From RGIG7213 sp045540335 (GTDB taxonomy: Bacteria > Bacillota > Clostridia > Oscillospirales > CAG-272), in NCBI GenBank assembly GCA_045540335.1, contig JAZQHC010000016.1, positions 18,676 through 82,675 of the forward strand: 64,000 nt of DNA. The letters run 5' to 3'. This document shows positions 34,296-42,525 of this stretch, piece by piece. Below the pieces are notes generated by a model. The model made no database searches. It was given only the letters and a program-made list of their open reading frames with translations, and was not told where the DNA came from. Within the stretch, counting starts at the first letter, position 1, and every line of letters begins with the position of its first letter. A program made the translations under genes and the position numbers.

Positions 34296-35591
34296 ATGGC
34301 ATACGAACAACGCCAACTGCCAAACGACGTGCAGCTGCATATGATAAACACTGACGATCTCGTTGTAGAGCATATAAATCTGCATTTTATACTTCCGATG
34401 GCAGATATGCCGTACGCATCAACAGTTTTACCGAAGATACTGCTTAACGGTTGTAAAAAATATCCCACAAAGCACGATATAAGCAAGCGTTTGGCATATC
34501 TTTTTAACGCCTCGATATGGGCAAGCACCGCATACTACGGCGAATACGTGGGGGTTACGTTTTCTGCCTCGTTTTTAAAAAATTCCGCCGCGTACGACGG
34601 GTGCGACATAATGGGCAGCGTGCTTGACCTTATGTACGACGTAATATTCGACCCCGTAACGGAAAACGGCGTATTTTGTGAAAAATATACGCAAACGGAG
34701 ATAAAAAATCAGTGCGACGCCATGCGTGCGGCAATAAATAATAAAGATAACTACGCATATTTGCGTTGCATGCAGCTGATGTGCCAAGGGCAAACGATAG
34801 AATTTACCTGCAATACGGATACTTGTAATTACGAAAATATGACGGCACAAAACGTGTTCGATTACTACACCGACATGCTGCAAACAGCACCCGTTATAAT
34901 GGTATATGCAGGTGACAGATGCGATATTGCAGAAAAATTTGCACAAAGGGTTTCAAACGCCCTTGGGCAACGAACGGTTCGCCCGTACAGCAACCTCACC
35001 CCGTATATAATACCCAATGAAGTGCGCTACGTTGAAGAAAAGCAAGACGTAAAGCAGGCACACCTTGTTATCGGCTTGCGCGATAAAATACACGCAAGCG
35101 ATAAAAAACTGTACGCCACAGCGGTTTTTGAAGAATTATTCGGGCAATCGCCCGTAAGCAGGCTGTTTTGCAACGTACGCGAAAAGCATTCGCTTTGCTA
35201 TTACTGCACGTCGGGCCACGACGAGGCAAACGGTCAAATGTACATATCAACGGGTATAAAAGCCGAAAACAAAGATAAAGCGTTAAAAGAAATACTTTAT
35301 CAGCTTGAGGAGATAAAAAAGGGCAATATTTCAAAAGAAGAGCTTGAAATAGCCAAAAAAAGCGTAAAAAGCGGTTGGCTTGCGCGGAAGGATTCTGCAG
35401 GCGCTTTGGCTTCAAGATGTATTTACAGGGTCTTTTTCTGCGGTGAATATACCTCGGTAGAAGACGAGGTACAGCTTGTACAGTCAGTTACCGTAAAGGA
35501 TATTCAAGAAATAGCCTGCGGATTACAAACCGACACCGTATATTTTATGTACGGTGATGAAGCAAATGGGGGCGAAAATGACGGATTTTGA
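34296..35591 (+). CDS. M16-family peptidase-like protein lacking the zinc motif (YmfF-like)
   Basis: A 431-residue protein with the two-domain M16 fold. The HxxEH zinc-binding motif is absent at the expected position, where the sequence reads VLPKILLNGCKKYP. In M16 pairs one subunit is usually inactive and pairs with an active partner, and the active partner is the next gene, overlapping by 14 bases. The order and loss of the motif match the ymfF/ymfH pair of Bacillus. It starts one base after the TIM-barrel gene. Confidence 0.88.
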   Translation: MAYEQRQLPNDVQLHMINTDDLVVEHINLHFILPMADMPYASTVLPKILLNGCKKYPTKHDISKRLAYLFNASIWASTAYYGEYVGVTFSASFLKNSAAYDGCDIMGSVLDLMYDVIFDPVTENGVFCEKYTQTEIKNQCDAMRAAINNKDNYAYLRCMQLMCQGQTIEFTCNTDTCNYENMTAQNVFDYYTDMLQTAPVIMVYAGDRCDIAEKFAQRVSNALGQRTVRPYSNLTPYIIPNEVRYVEEKQDVKQAHLVIGLRDKIHASDKKLYATAVFEELFGQSPVSRLFCNVREKHSLCYYCTSGHDEANGQMYISTGIKAENKDKALKEILYQLEEIKKGNISKEELEIAKKSVKSGWLARKDSAGALASRCIYRVFFCGEYTSVEDEVQLVQSVTVKDIQEIACGLQTDTVYFMYGDEANGGENDGF

Positions 35592-36864
35592 AAAAACGCT
35601 ATGTGCGGCAACCGGCGACTATTGCCTGAAAAAAGTGCTTGACAACGGCCTTACCCTTTACATAGCACCAAATAAAAGAACCGTATCTTACGCAGTGTTC
35701 AGCACTAATTTCGGTTCGGTAAACAGTAATTTCGTTTGTTCTGACGGAACATCGTTTTCCCTGCCTGACGGCATGGCGCATTTTTTAGAGCATAAAATGT
35801 TTGAAACGATGGACGGGGGCGACGCTTTTGAATTATTTGCACAAACAGGCGCTGATGCAAATGCGTACACCTCGTTTACGAAAACCTCGTATCTGTTTGC
35901 CTGCACGCAGGATTTCGAACAAAATCTTGAAATTCTGCTTGATTTCGTTACACATCCGCATTTTACAAACGAAAGCGTAGATAAGGAAAAAGGCATTATA
36001 ACAGAAGAGATAACCATGTACGACGACCATCCCGCTTGGCAATCTCGCAGCGAAATGATGAAGGGCTTGTACAGGGCAGATAACCCGTTGATAATAGATA
36101 TCGCGGGCGACAGCGCGTCTGTAAGCAAGGCAACGCCCGAGCTTTTGTATTCCATACACAGCCAATTTTACGACCTTTCCAATATGTCTGTATGTATTGC
36201 GGGCAATGTTGATATAGAAAAGGTAACCAAGCTGTGCGAAGCGCTGAAGCCAAGCACCCGTAAAGAAATCCCGAAAACCGTATTTCCCAAGGAAGAAAAA
36301 GCATCAGTTGAAAAATACCGCGAAAAATATATGCAGGTTTCACGCCCGGTATTTTCTTTCGGCGTGAAGGATACGGTGTGTAACGATATGGCGGAAATGC
36401 ACAAAAGGGCTTACGCACTTTCAATCATCGCAACGGCGTTGTTTTCCACCAGCAGCGAGTTTTACACGCGGCTTTACGATGAAGGTATTGTAAACAACAC
36501 CTTTTCTTCGGGATATGAATATACGGAATATTACGCAATGTATATGTTTCACGGCGAAAGCGACAAGGTGCTTTTACTGTACGACGAGCTATGTAAATAT
36601 ATAGAACAAGTAAAAGAAAACGGTCTGGATAAAGACAGCTTTGAAATAGCACGCAGGGCAGTTTACGCAAACATATTGCGCGGTTTTGAAAGCAGCGCCA
36701 GAACATGCGAGGAAATGAGTGAAACGGGCGAATTTGTCTTCCGTGCACCCGATGTGATATCAAAGATAACGTACGACTACGCGATGGACGTATTTAAAAG
36801 CGTTTTTACACCCGAATCGTACACGTTATCCGTAATAAAACCATTAGAACAGAAAGGAAAATAA
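35578..36864 (+). CDS. M16-family zinc peptidase (YmfH-like)
   Basis: A 428-residue protein with the inverted zinc motif H68-F-L-E71-H72 (AHFLEHKMFE) and the distal metal ligand region KGIITEEITMYDDHP. It is thus the catalytic member of the pair. The ATG at 35578 follows GGGGG, overlaps the upstream gene, and gives the expected N-terminus; an earlier GTG (35554) is less likely. M16 pairs degrade peptides held in a closed chamber. One base separates it from lgt. Confidence 0.92.
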   Translation: MTDFEKTLCAATGDYCLKKVLDNGLTLYIAPNKRTVSYAVFSTNFGSVNSNFVCSDGTSFSLPDGMAHFLEHKMFETMDGGDAFELFAQTGADANAYTSFTKTSYLFACTQDFEQNLEILLDFVTHPHFTNESVDKEKGIITEEITMYDDHPAWQSRSEMMKGLYRADNPLIIDIAGDSASVSKATPELLYSIHSQFYDLSNMSVCIAGNVDIEKVTKLCEALKPSTRKEIPKTVFPKEEKASVEKYREKYMQVSRPVFSFGVKDTVCNDMAEMHKRAYALSIIATALFSTSSEFYTRLYDEGIVNNTFSSGYEYTEYYAMYMFHGESDKVLLLYDELCKYIEQVKENGLDKDSFEIARRAVYANILRGFESSARTCEEMSETGEFVFRAPDVISKITYDYAMDVFKSVFTPESYTLSVIKPLEQKGK

Positions 36865-36865
36865 A

Positions 36866-38044
36866 ATGTATCAGGTAGAATTTAAAATGTTTGATTTTGC
36901 CTTCCGTTTTTCCCCCGTGGCGTTTTCGCTTTTCGGTAAGGATATATATTGGTACGGCATTATCATAACGGTTGGTATCATTCTTGGCGTTATTTACGCT
37001 TTTCAGCGTGCAAAGCAAAGCGGTATCAACTCTGACCATATGTACGATTATGCGATATTTACCGTAATTTTCGGCGTTATCGGTGCGCGGCTTTACTACG
37101 TTTTGGCAAATCTTGACACGTATAATTCGTTTAAAGATATAATTGCCGTGTGGAACGGCGGCCTTGGCATATACGGCGGCGTTATTGCAGGGATAGCCAC
37201 GATAACAATAGTTGCATTTATCAAAAAGCAAAAAGCTTTGCGCGTGCTTGACTGTGCCGCACCTGCCGCAATGATAGGGCAAATTCTCGGCAGATGGGGC
37301 AACTACGCCAACCAAGAGGCGTTCGGTATAAATACCGATTTGCCGTGGGGTATGCGTTCCTTCGTGTACGAACAGTCTGCAACCTCGCGCTTGCAGGGCA
37401 CCGTTGAATATCTTGAAAAATATCAAAGCAAAATAATGGCGGAAAATCCGGGCATGGTGGTAAACCCCGAAGGGTTTGTACACCCTACGTTTTTATATGA
37501 ATCATTGTGGAATCTGCTTGGATTTATACTGATAAACATTTTTTACAAGAAGAAAAAGTTCGACGGGCAGATATTCTTAACGTATATCGGCTGGTACGGT
37601 CTTGGCAGAATGTTTATTGAAGGGCTTCGTACAGATTCGCTTTATATCGGCACGGTAGGCTCCGGCATTAGACTTTCACAGCTTGTTGCATTTATATGCG
37701 TTGTTTTAAGCGTATTCTTCATAGTATTGCTTATGATAAAGGCAAAATCAAACGGTGTAACATCCTTGTACACCAAACTTCCCAACGGCAAATGGATAAT
37801 GACAGATGCAATACAGCAAATATCCGAAGAAGCAGAAAAAGAAGCGTCTGATGAAAACGCAGATGGCGGCGACATCTGCGAAGAATCCCCTTGCGGTGAT
37901 GAAAACAATGAAGACGCTTCGCTTGATGATGAAGATATAGAGGATGAAAGTGCCGAAGATGCTTCATCTGATGAAGAAGCCGAAAAAACAGAAGATTCTG
38001 AAGTAACAAAAGACGAAACTGAAAAAACGGAGGGTGAAAACTAA
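36866..38044 (+). CDS. lgt: Prolipoprotein diacylglyceryl transferase with acidic C-terminal tail
   Basis: The first ~305 residues are a normal Lgt with seven membrane helices and the signature GRWGNYANQEAFG, plus the HPTFLYESLWN segment. It transfers diacylglycerol from phosphatidylglycerol to the lipobox cysteine of prolipoproteins. Beyond the last helix is an extra tail of about 85 residues, almost entirely Glu, Asp, Ser and Lys, predicted to be disordered and cytoplasmic. The full length of 392 residues is well above the usual 260-300. The stop overlaps the folD start as TAATG. Confidence 0.95.
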   Translation: MYQVEFKMFDFAFRFSPVAFSLFGKDIYWYGIIITVGIILGVIYAFQRAKQSGINSDHMYDYAIFTVIFGVIGARLYYVLANLDTYNSFKDIIAVWNGGLGIYGGVIAGIATITIVAFIKKQKALRVLDCAAPAAMIGQILGRWGNYANQEAFGINTDLPWGMRSFVYEQSATSRLQGTVEYLEKYQSKIMAENPGMVVNPEGFVHPTFLYESLWNLLGFILINIFYKKKKFDGQIFLTYIGWYGLGRMFIEGLRTDSLYIGTVGSGIRLSQLVAFICVVLSVFFIVLLMIKAKSNGVTSLYTKLPNGKWIMTDAIQQISEEAEKEASDENADGGDICEESPCGDENNEDASLDDEDIEDESAEDASSDEEAEKTEDSEVTKDETEKTEGEN

Positions 38045-38901
38045 TGCCTGTAATTATCGACGGTAAAAAAACATCAAGTGATATGCGTAAAGAAATAAAG
38101 GAAAAAACGCTTCAATTTCAAAAAGAAAACGGCTTTCTTCCCGGACTTGCAGTTATAATAGTGGGTGAAGACCCCGCGTCGCAGGTTTACGTAAGAAACA
38201 AGAAAAAGGATTGCGACGAGGTAGGATTTTATTCTGAAGTTATCGCTATGCCCGAATCCACGCAAGAGCAAGAGCTTCTTGACCTTATCAAAAAGCTGAA
38301 TGAAAGAGAGGATATACACGGCATACTCGTTCAGCTTCCTTTACCGAAGCACCTTGATTCTGAAATAGTTATCGCACAGATAGACCCCCGTAAAGACGTT
38401 GACGCCTTCAGTTACGTAAACGTTGGAAAAATAACCGTAGGCAATTACAGCTTTTTGCCTTGCACGCCTGCCGGCGTTATGGAGTTGCTTCGCAGATATA
38501 ATATCGAGGTTGCAGGCAAAAACTGCGTTGTCGTAGGCAGAAGCAATATAGTAGGCAAGCCGATGGCTTTGTTACTGCTTCACGCAAACGGCACCGTAAC
38601 GGTGGCACATTCGCGCACTAAAAACCTTGCCGACGTTACAAGGCAGGCAGATATTCTTGTAAGCGCGGTAGGCAAGGCAAACTTTATAACTGCGGATATG
38701 ATAAAAGAAGGTGCAGTTGTTATCGACGTAGGTATGAACAAAAACAGCGAAGGCAAGCTTACCGGCGACGTTGATTACGATGCCTGTGCAGAAAAAGCAT
38801 CTGCTATAACACCCGTACCGGGCGGCGTAGGCCCTATGACAAGGGTTATGTTGCTTGAAAACACGTTAACCGCCGCAAAGCAAAAGGTTTCAAGGGGTTA
38901 A
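38044..38901 (+). CDS. folD: Bifunctional methylenetetrahydrofolate dehydrogenase/cyclohydrolase
   Basis: A 285-residue protein with both FolD signatures: the substrate region EDPASQVYVRNKKKDCDEVG with catalytic Lys, HGILVQLPLPKHL, and the NADP-binding GRSNIVGKPMALLLL, ending TPVPGGVGPMTRVMLL. It interconverts methylene-, methenyl- and formyl-tetrahydrofolate. The start overlaps the lgt stop. A terminator follows. Confidence 0.97.
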   Translation: MPVIIDGKKTSSDMRKEIKEKTLQFQKENGFLPGLAVIIVGEDPASQVYVRNKKKDCDEVGFYSEVIAMPESTQEQELLDLIKKLNEREDIHGILVQLPLPKHLDSEIVIAQIDPRKDVDAFSYVNVGKITVGNYSFLPCTPAGVMELLRRYNIEVAGKNCVVVGRSNIVGKPMALLLLHANGTVTVAHSRTKNLADVTRQADILVSAVGKANFITADMIKEGAVVIDVGMNKNSEGKLTGDVDYDACAEKASAITPVPGGVGPMTRVMLLENTLTAAKQKVSRG

Positions 38902-38961
38902 TGCGCACTCGGCCGACAGATTATCCGCGATCTTGAACCGTTAATAAAATATTTACAAAAT

Positions 38962-38992
38962 AAGCCCCCGTTTTACTTGAAACGGGGGCTTT
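38962..38992 (+). terminator. folD terminator overlapping the rplU promoter
   Basis: A GC-rich stem (38962-38974 with 38980-38992, AAGCCCCCG with CGGGGGCTT core) lies 60 bases after folD. The T tail is short. The -35 box of the rplU promoter lies in its loop and 3' arm. Confidence 0.7.
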
Positions 38993-39005
38993 ATAATGTT
39001 AGAAT
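38977..39005 (+). promoter_or_regulatory. Probable promoter of rplU-prp-rpmA, inside the folD terminator
   Basis: TTGAAA (38977-38982) and TAGAAT (39000-39005) are spaced by exactly 17 bases. A second -10-like TATAAT lies at 38992-38997. Confidence 0.6.
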
Positions 39006-39091
39006 AGTCTGCCGCATGATGTACGGCTATGTTTAAACGGTAGTAATACCTGCCTTACTCAGCGAGTTTATTTGAAAGAGAGGTGCTTTTC
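39006..39091 (+). promoter_or_regulatory. 5' leader of rplU, possible ribosomal-protein leader element
   Basis: About 85 bases of leader separate the promoter from the start of rplU. In Firmicutes this position often holds the L21 leader, an autoregulatory RNA structure. I see local complementarity but cannot confirm the consensus by eye. GAGAGG at the end is the ribosome binding site. Confidence 0.35.
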
Positions 39092-39403
39092 GTGTTTGCT
39101 ATTATCGAAACCGGCGGAAAGCAGTACAAAGTATCCGAAGGCGAGTCTATTTATATCGAAAAACTCGATGTAGAACCTGGCTCCGAATACACATTTGACC
39201 GTGTGTTTGCAATTTCCGGCAATGACGGCATAAAGGTCGGCACACCCGTTGTTGAAGGTGCAACAGTTACCGCAACCGTTGATAAAAACGGCAAGGCAAA
39301 GAAGATCTACGTTCTTAAGTACAAGCCCAAAAAGAACGAAAAGAAAAAGATCGGCCACAGACAAGCCTATACAAAGGTAACTATCAAATCTATCAACGCA
39401 TAA
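39092..39403 (+). CDS. rplU: 50S ribosomal protein L21
   Basis: A 103-residue protein of exact family length, with ETGGKQYKV at the N-terminus and the basic KKNEKKKIGHRQ tail. The GTG at 39092 is chosen because it gives the conserved FAIIETGGKQ start and has GAGAGG upstream. It is the first gene of the rplU-prp-rpmA operon. Confidence 0.97.
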   Translation: MFAIIETGGKQYKVSEGESIYIEKLDVEPGSEYTFDRVFAISGNDGIKVGTPVVEGATVTATVDKNGKAKKIYVLKYKPKKNEKKKIGHRQAYTKVTIKSINA

Positions 39404-39407
39404 GCCG

Positions 39408-39764
39408 ATGACGAAGATCATATTTTATAAATCCGGCACAACCTATTACGGTTTCCGCGAGGTCGGCCACAGCGGCTACGACGATTCGGGAAAGGATATC
39501 GTTTGCGCGGCTATTTCCGCAATGACGATGCTTATAATCAACACCGTAGAGGTTTCCATAGGTTCAAACGTAGAATACGTTATCGACGAGAAGACCACAG
39601 ATATTGAAGTTATCTGCAAGGGTGCTTTGCCGGAATATGAAAGTGACGAAAAAACAAATTATGCCATATCCGCCCTTTTGCAAGGTTATTTCCTTCAGTT
39701 GAACGACATGCTTGAGGATTATTACGACTACCTGCAGGTGGATGAAGAACAAAGGGAGATTTAA
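39408..39764 (+). CDS. prp: Ribosomal-processing cysteine protease Prp
   Basis: A 118-residue protein (YsxB family) with the catalytic His and Cys in GHSGYDDSGKDIVCAAIS. Prp removes the N-terminal extension of L27 in Firmicutes. It lies between rplU and rpmA as usual, and the encoded L27 carries the matching cleavage sequence. The C-terminal part is acidic. Confidence 0.95.
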   Translation: MTKIIFYKSGTTYYGFREVGHSGYDDSGKDIVCAAISAMTMLIINTVEVSIGSNVEYVIDEKTTDIEVICKGALPEYESDEKTNYAISALLQGYFLQLNDMLEDYYDYLQVDEEQREI

Positions 39765-39795
39765 TTTCCCGAAAATAATTACGGAGGAATGTGAA

Positions 39796-40080
39796 ATGTT
39801 AAAGTTAAACCTTCAATTTTTTGCACATAAAAAAGGTGTTGGTTCTACAAAGAACGGTCGTGACAGTGCGGCGCAACGTCTTGGCGTTAAGAAGTTTGAC
39901 GGCGAAAGCGTTTTGGCGGGCAATATCATTATCCGTCAAAGGGGCACAAAGATTCACCCCGGCACGAACGTAGGCAAAGGTTCTGACGATACGCTTTTCG
40001 CGCTTATTGACGGCCGCGTAAAGTTTGAAAACATTGCCAAAGGCAGAAAGTGCGTAAGCGTTTACGCAGATGCCGAATAA
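39796..40080 (+). CDS. rpmA: 50S ribosomal protein L27 with Prp-cleaved N-terminus
   Basis: A 94-residue protein beginning MLKLNLQFFAHKKG. LNLQFF is the prosequence removed by Prp between Phe and Ala, after which the AHKKGVGST tail reaches the peptidyl transferase centre. ACGGAGG upstream fixes the ATG at 39796 over an in-frame earlier start. A terminator follows. Confidence 0.97.
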   Translation: MLKLNLQFFAHKKGVGSTKNGRDSAAQRLGVKKFDGESVLAGNIIIRQRGTKIHPGTNVGKGSDDTLFALIDGRVKFENIAKGRKCVSVYADAE

Positions 40081-40103
40081 TCAACTGCTTTAAAAGCACA
40101 CTC

Positions 40104-40143
40104 AACCCGGTTTTCTTAAAAGAAAGCCGGGCTTGTTTTTTTT
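40104..40143 (+). terminator. Terminator of the rplU-prp-rpmA operon
   Basis: A CCCGG-TTTTC stem pairs with a GAAA-(G)-CCGGG arm (40106-40115 with 40122-40131) and is followed by eight T at 40136-40143. Confidence 0.85.
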
Positions 40144-40201
40144 GTATAACAAAAGCCGATACGCATTTCTCTGTTGTTCTTAACGGAGAGTTTGCGGACA
40201 T

Positions 40202-40245
40202 AAATCGGCAGAGAACTTGTTTTCGCTGCCGATTTGTGTTATAAT
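40202..40245 (+). promoter_or_regulatory. Strong promoter with overlapping 10-bp inverted repeat, start of the first accessory islet
   Basis: TTGTTT (40217-40222) and TATAAT (40240-40245) are spaced 17 bases. A perfect inverted repeat, AAATCGGCAG at 40202-40211 and CTGCCGATTT at 40226-40235, overlaps the promoter and could be an operator. The first downstream gene starts 247 bases later. Confidence 0.65.
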
Positions 40246-40264
40246 GGTGCTAACGAAAAGTCTT

Positions 40265-40440
40265 ACTTCGGGAGAAAGGCATCACGCGAAGCGTGACGGA
40301 AGGAGCCGGCGTAACTTTAGGTTTGGATAAATCTTATTGTATCGCGCTCTCCCTCAGTCGCCTACATCGCCAGACGCGCGCAGCTTCAAGGGTATGGGCT
40401 TGCCCTATGCCCGCGTTGCTTGCAACGCTGTAATACAAAT
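40265..40440. repeat. GC-rich palindromic repeat-like leader between rpmA and the GNAT gene
   Basis: Non-coding and more GC-rich than its surroundings. It includes a TCACGC-GAA-GCGTGA hairpin (around 40281-40295), a CTCCCTCAGTCGCCT block (about 40349-40363) and several short inverted repeats (GGGTATGGGC/GCCCTATGCCC). The reverse complement of the CTCCCTCAGTCGCC block resembles 63906-63924 at the right end of the window. Interspersed units with CTCCCTCAG-type cores are common in gut Oscillospiraceae (recollection, not verified), so this is probably a mobile or interspersed repeat. Confidence 0.45.
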
Positions 40441-40491
40441 GCGAAACTGGCGATAAAACAGAACGATAAGAATTTTACGAGGTGATATGAG

Positions 40492-41298
40492 ATGGAATAC
40501 ATAAAAGCAACAGAAAAGGATTTGGAACAAATAGTAATATTAGTGCAAGAAACTATAAAGACAATATATCCTAAATATTATCCGAAAGAAGTTGTTGATT
40601 TTTTTTGTGAACTTCATTGCCGAGAGAATATATCTAAAGACATTGAAGCCGGCTTAGTTGGTGTTTTGAAAAAGGATAATCAAATTCTGGGGACAGGCTG
40701 CTATAAAGAAAATCACATTACAAGGGTATATGTGAATTCTGCATTTCAAAAGCAGGGATACGGCAGCTATATTATGCAATGTTTAGAAAACGAAATAGGA
40801 TTGCAACATGATACTGTGTGTCTGGATGCCTCTTTGCCTGCAAGTCATTTGTATGAGAAAAGAGGTTATAAGACAATAAAGCATGAACGTTGGAATGTTG
40901 AAAATGGTGTAGTACTCGTATATGAAATTATGGAAAAACGATTAGTGAAATGCTCGACAAGTATTTGCTATAATGAGAAATTTTTTGTTCCGCGAGAAAA
41001 TACAGAGAATGGTGAAGTTAGTGGAAACACCATATTCTCATACTACCAAGATGGTAATATTTTATGGGCAGATTATTCAGGTGGAGAGGTTGTTAGAGGT
41101 CATTTAATAGGAACGGTAGCAGAGAATGGCGAACTCGATTTTTATTATCAGCACGTAAATGTGCAAAAACAAATACGAGTTGGGGTTTGCCATAGCGTTC
41201 CGAAAGTTTTAGAAAATGGTAAAATCGAGCTTTCCGAAAAATGGAAATGGTTAAATGGAGATAAATCAGAAGGTAGTTCGCTTCTGGTAGAGGTTTGA
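40492..41298 (+). CDS. GNAT acetyltransferase fused to an N-acetylglutamate-synthase-like domain
   Basis: A 268-residue protein in two parts. Residues about 1-150 are a GNAT domain with the acetyl-CoA loop QKQGYGSYIM and the YEKRGYKTIK strand. Residues about 160-268 match a small beta domain common in Firmicutes and Bacteroidetes and often annotated as n-acetylglutamate synthase (NGEVSGNTIFSYYQ, GHLIGTVAENGELDFYYQHV, ending EKWKWLNGDKSEGSS). The substrate is unknown. Codon use is AT-rich compared with the core genes around it, and the leader resembles that of the next gene, so it was probably acquired. Confidence 0.82.
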   Translation: MEYIKATEKDLEQIVILVQETIKTIYPKYYPKEVVDFFCELHCRENISKDIEAGLVGVLKKDNQILGTGCYKENHITRVYVNSAFQKQGYGSYIMQCLENEIGLQHDTVCLDASLPASHLYEKRGYKTIKHERWNVENGVVLVYEIMEKRLVKCSTSICYNEKFFVPRENTENGEVSGNTIFSYYQDGNILWADYSGGEVVRGHLIGTVAENGELDFYYQHVNVQKQIRVGVCHSVPKVLENGKIELSEKWKWLNGDKSEGSSLLVEV

Positions 41299-41360
41299 TT
41301 GTATATTAATGGATGAATTTTAAATTAGAAGCACGAACAAATTTCAGTTTGGTGGAGTGT

Positions 41361-41382
41361 CAAATTCCAATAGGTCGAACAG
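41361..41382 (+). repeat. Direct repeat, left copy, before the hydrolase gene
   Basis: A 22-base unit beginning CAAATTCCAAT and ending TCGAACAG. It matches the copy at 42470-42491 at 18 of 22 positions (middle three bases and one late base differ). The pair brackets the alpha/beta hydrolase gene. Confidence 0.6.
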
Positions 41383-41419
41383 TTAGGAAAATAAGAATTT
41401 GACGGAGGGGTGTGATTGA

Positions 41420-42469
41420 ATGAAAAAAGTATTTAAAGTTATTAAATGGATAGCAATTGTCATTTGTGCATTGCTTGTTGTATTCTTTTTAGTCAGAGCA
41501 ATTGGAATGGCGGTTAATAATCGAACTCCTGATGGTGGTATAAATGAATCAATGTATATAGATGTAAATGGGACAAAACAGTGGATTGATATTTACGGTG
41601 AGGATAAAGACAATCCTGTTTTGCTTTATTTGCACGGTGGCCCTGGCTCAGCAACAAGCCACATCGATTACGCTTTCACAAGAAAGTGGGCTGATGTTTA
41701 TACTGTGGTTACCTGGGACCAACGCAATTGTGGGAAAAGCTATGATTTTGAACAAAACGACATTGAGTTAACAAAAGAGCTGTTTTTGACGGACGGAAAA
41801 GAAGTTACCGAATTTGTGCTTGATTATCTTTCAAAAGATAAGCTGACAATCCTCGGACATTCTTGGGGCAGTATTTTCGGTGCTAATTTAGTACTCGAAT
41901 ATCCCGAGTATTACGAGTGTTTCATCGGAACAGGTCAGCTTATTGATTATTTAGATAATGAAAAAGCTTTCATTCAGGAGGCTTTAAAATGGGCTGAAAA
42001 CGATAGTGAAATGCTAAGTTTGATTAACAGTTTAAACCCCGAGAATCCTACCATTGATTATTTCAACGAGCGAAATAGAATTATGAATAAGTATGGCTAT
42101 GGAATGATGGTAAACGGAGCTGATTATAATCTGATTACAACCATTATTTTTAATCCAAATTATTCATTTTCAGATTGGATGAAGTATCTCGACATCGATA
42201 TGAGTGTTTATTATGACTTTTTCGCTTCGGAGGAATTTTTTGACTTTTCATTAAAAGGCAAAACTGAATATGAAGTGCCATACTATAACATAAATGGAGA
42301 TAAGGATTATCAAACAAACTATAAGATAGCACAAGATTATTATGAACAAGTAGAAGCACCATATAAACAAATGTTTATAATGGAAAATATGACACACGGT
42401 TTATTAGAATCTGATTCAGAAGGTTTTTCCAAAATTGTTCATCAAATTGCAGAAATTGAGAGAGAATAA
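41420..42469 (+). CDS. Membrane-anchored alpha/beta hydrolase (proline iminopeptidase-like)
   Basis: A 349-residue protein with an N-terminal membrane helix (about 8-28) and an alpha/beta hydrolase domain: oxyanion-hole LHGGPGS, nucleophile elbow GHSWGS, acid in NINGDKDYQ and His in MTHGLL. The LHGGPG motif is that of the S33 proline iminopeptidase group, but the substrate cannot be fixed. The AT-rich codon use, flanking direct repeats (41361 and 42470) and shared leader with the GNAT gene suggest acquisition as a cassette. Confidence 0.85.
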   Translation: MKKVFKVIKWIAIVICALLVVFFLVRAIGMAVNNRTPDGGINESMYIDVNGTKQWIDIYGEDKDNPVLLYLHGGPGSATSHIDYAFTRKWADVYTVVTWDQRNCGKSYDFEQNDIELTKELFLTDGKEVTEFVLDYLSKDKLTILGHSWGSIFGANLVLEYPEYYECFIGTGQLIDYLDNEKAFIQEALKWAENDSEMLSLINSLNPENPTIDYFNERNRIMNKYGYGMMVNGADYNLITTIIFNPNYSFSDWMKYLDIDMSVYYDFFASEEFFDFSLKGKTEYEVPYYNINGDKDYQTNYKIAQDYYEQVEAPYKQMFIMENMTHGLLESDSEGFSKIVHQIAEIERE

Positions 42470-42491
42470 CAAATTCCAATTTATCGAATAG
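42470..42491 (+). repeat. Direct repeat, right copy, after the hydrolase gene
   Basis: CAAATTCCAAT plus TCGAATAG, starting immediately after the hydrolase stop codon and matching 41361-41382 at 18 of 22 positions. Confidence 0.6.
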
Positions 42492-42494
42492 CAC

Positions 42495-42525
42495 ACGCCG
42501 ACAGACTTTGAAAATCTGCCGGCGT
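42495..42525 (+). terminator. Terminator-like hairpin ending the first accessory islet
   Basis: ACGCCG-A-CAGA (42495-42505) pairs with TCTG-CCGGCGT (42515-42525) with small irregularities. The following T content is modest, so termination strength is uncertain. Confidence 0.55.

Noticed and set aside
40265..40440. tRNA or tmRNA gene in the GC-rich leader
   Set aside because: No acceptor stem, TPsiC-like GTTCGA or CCA end could be found in either orientation.
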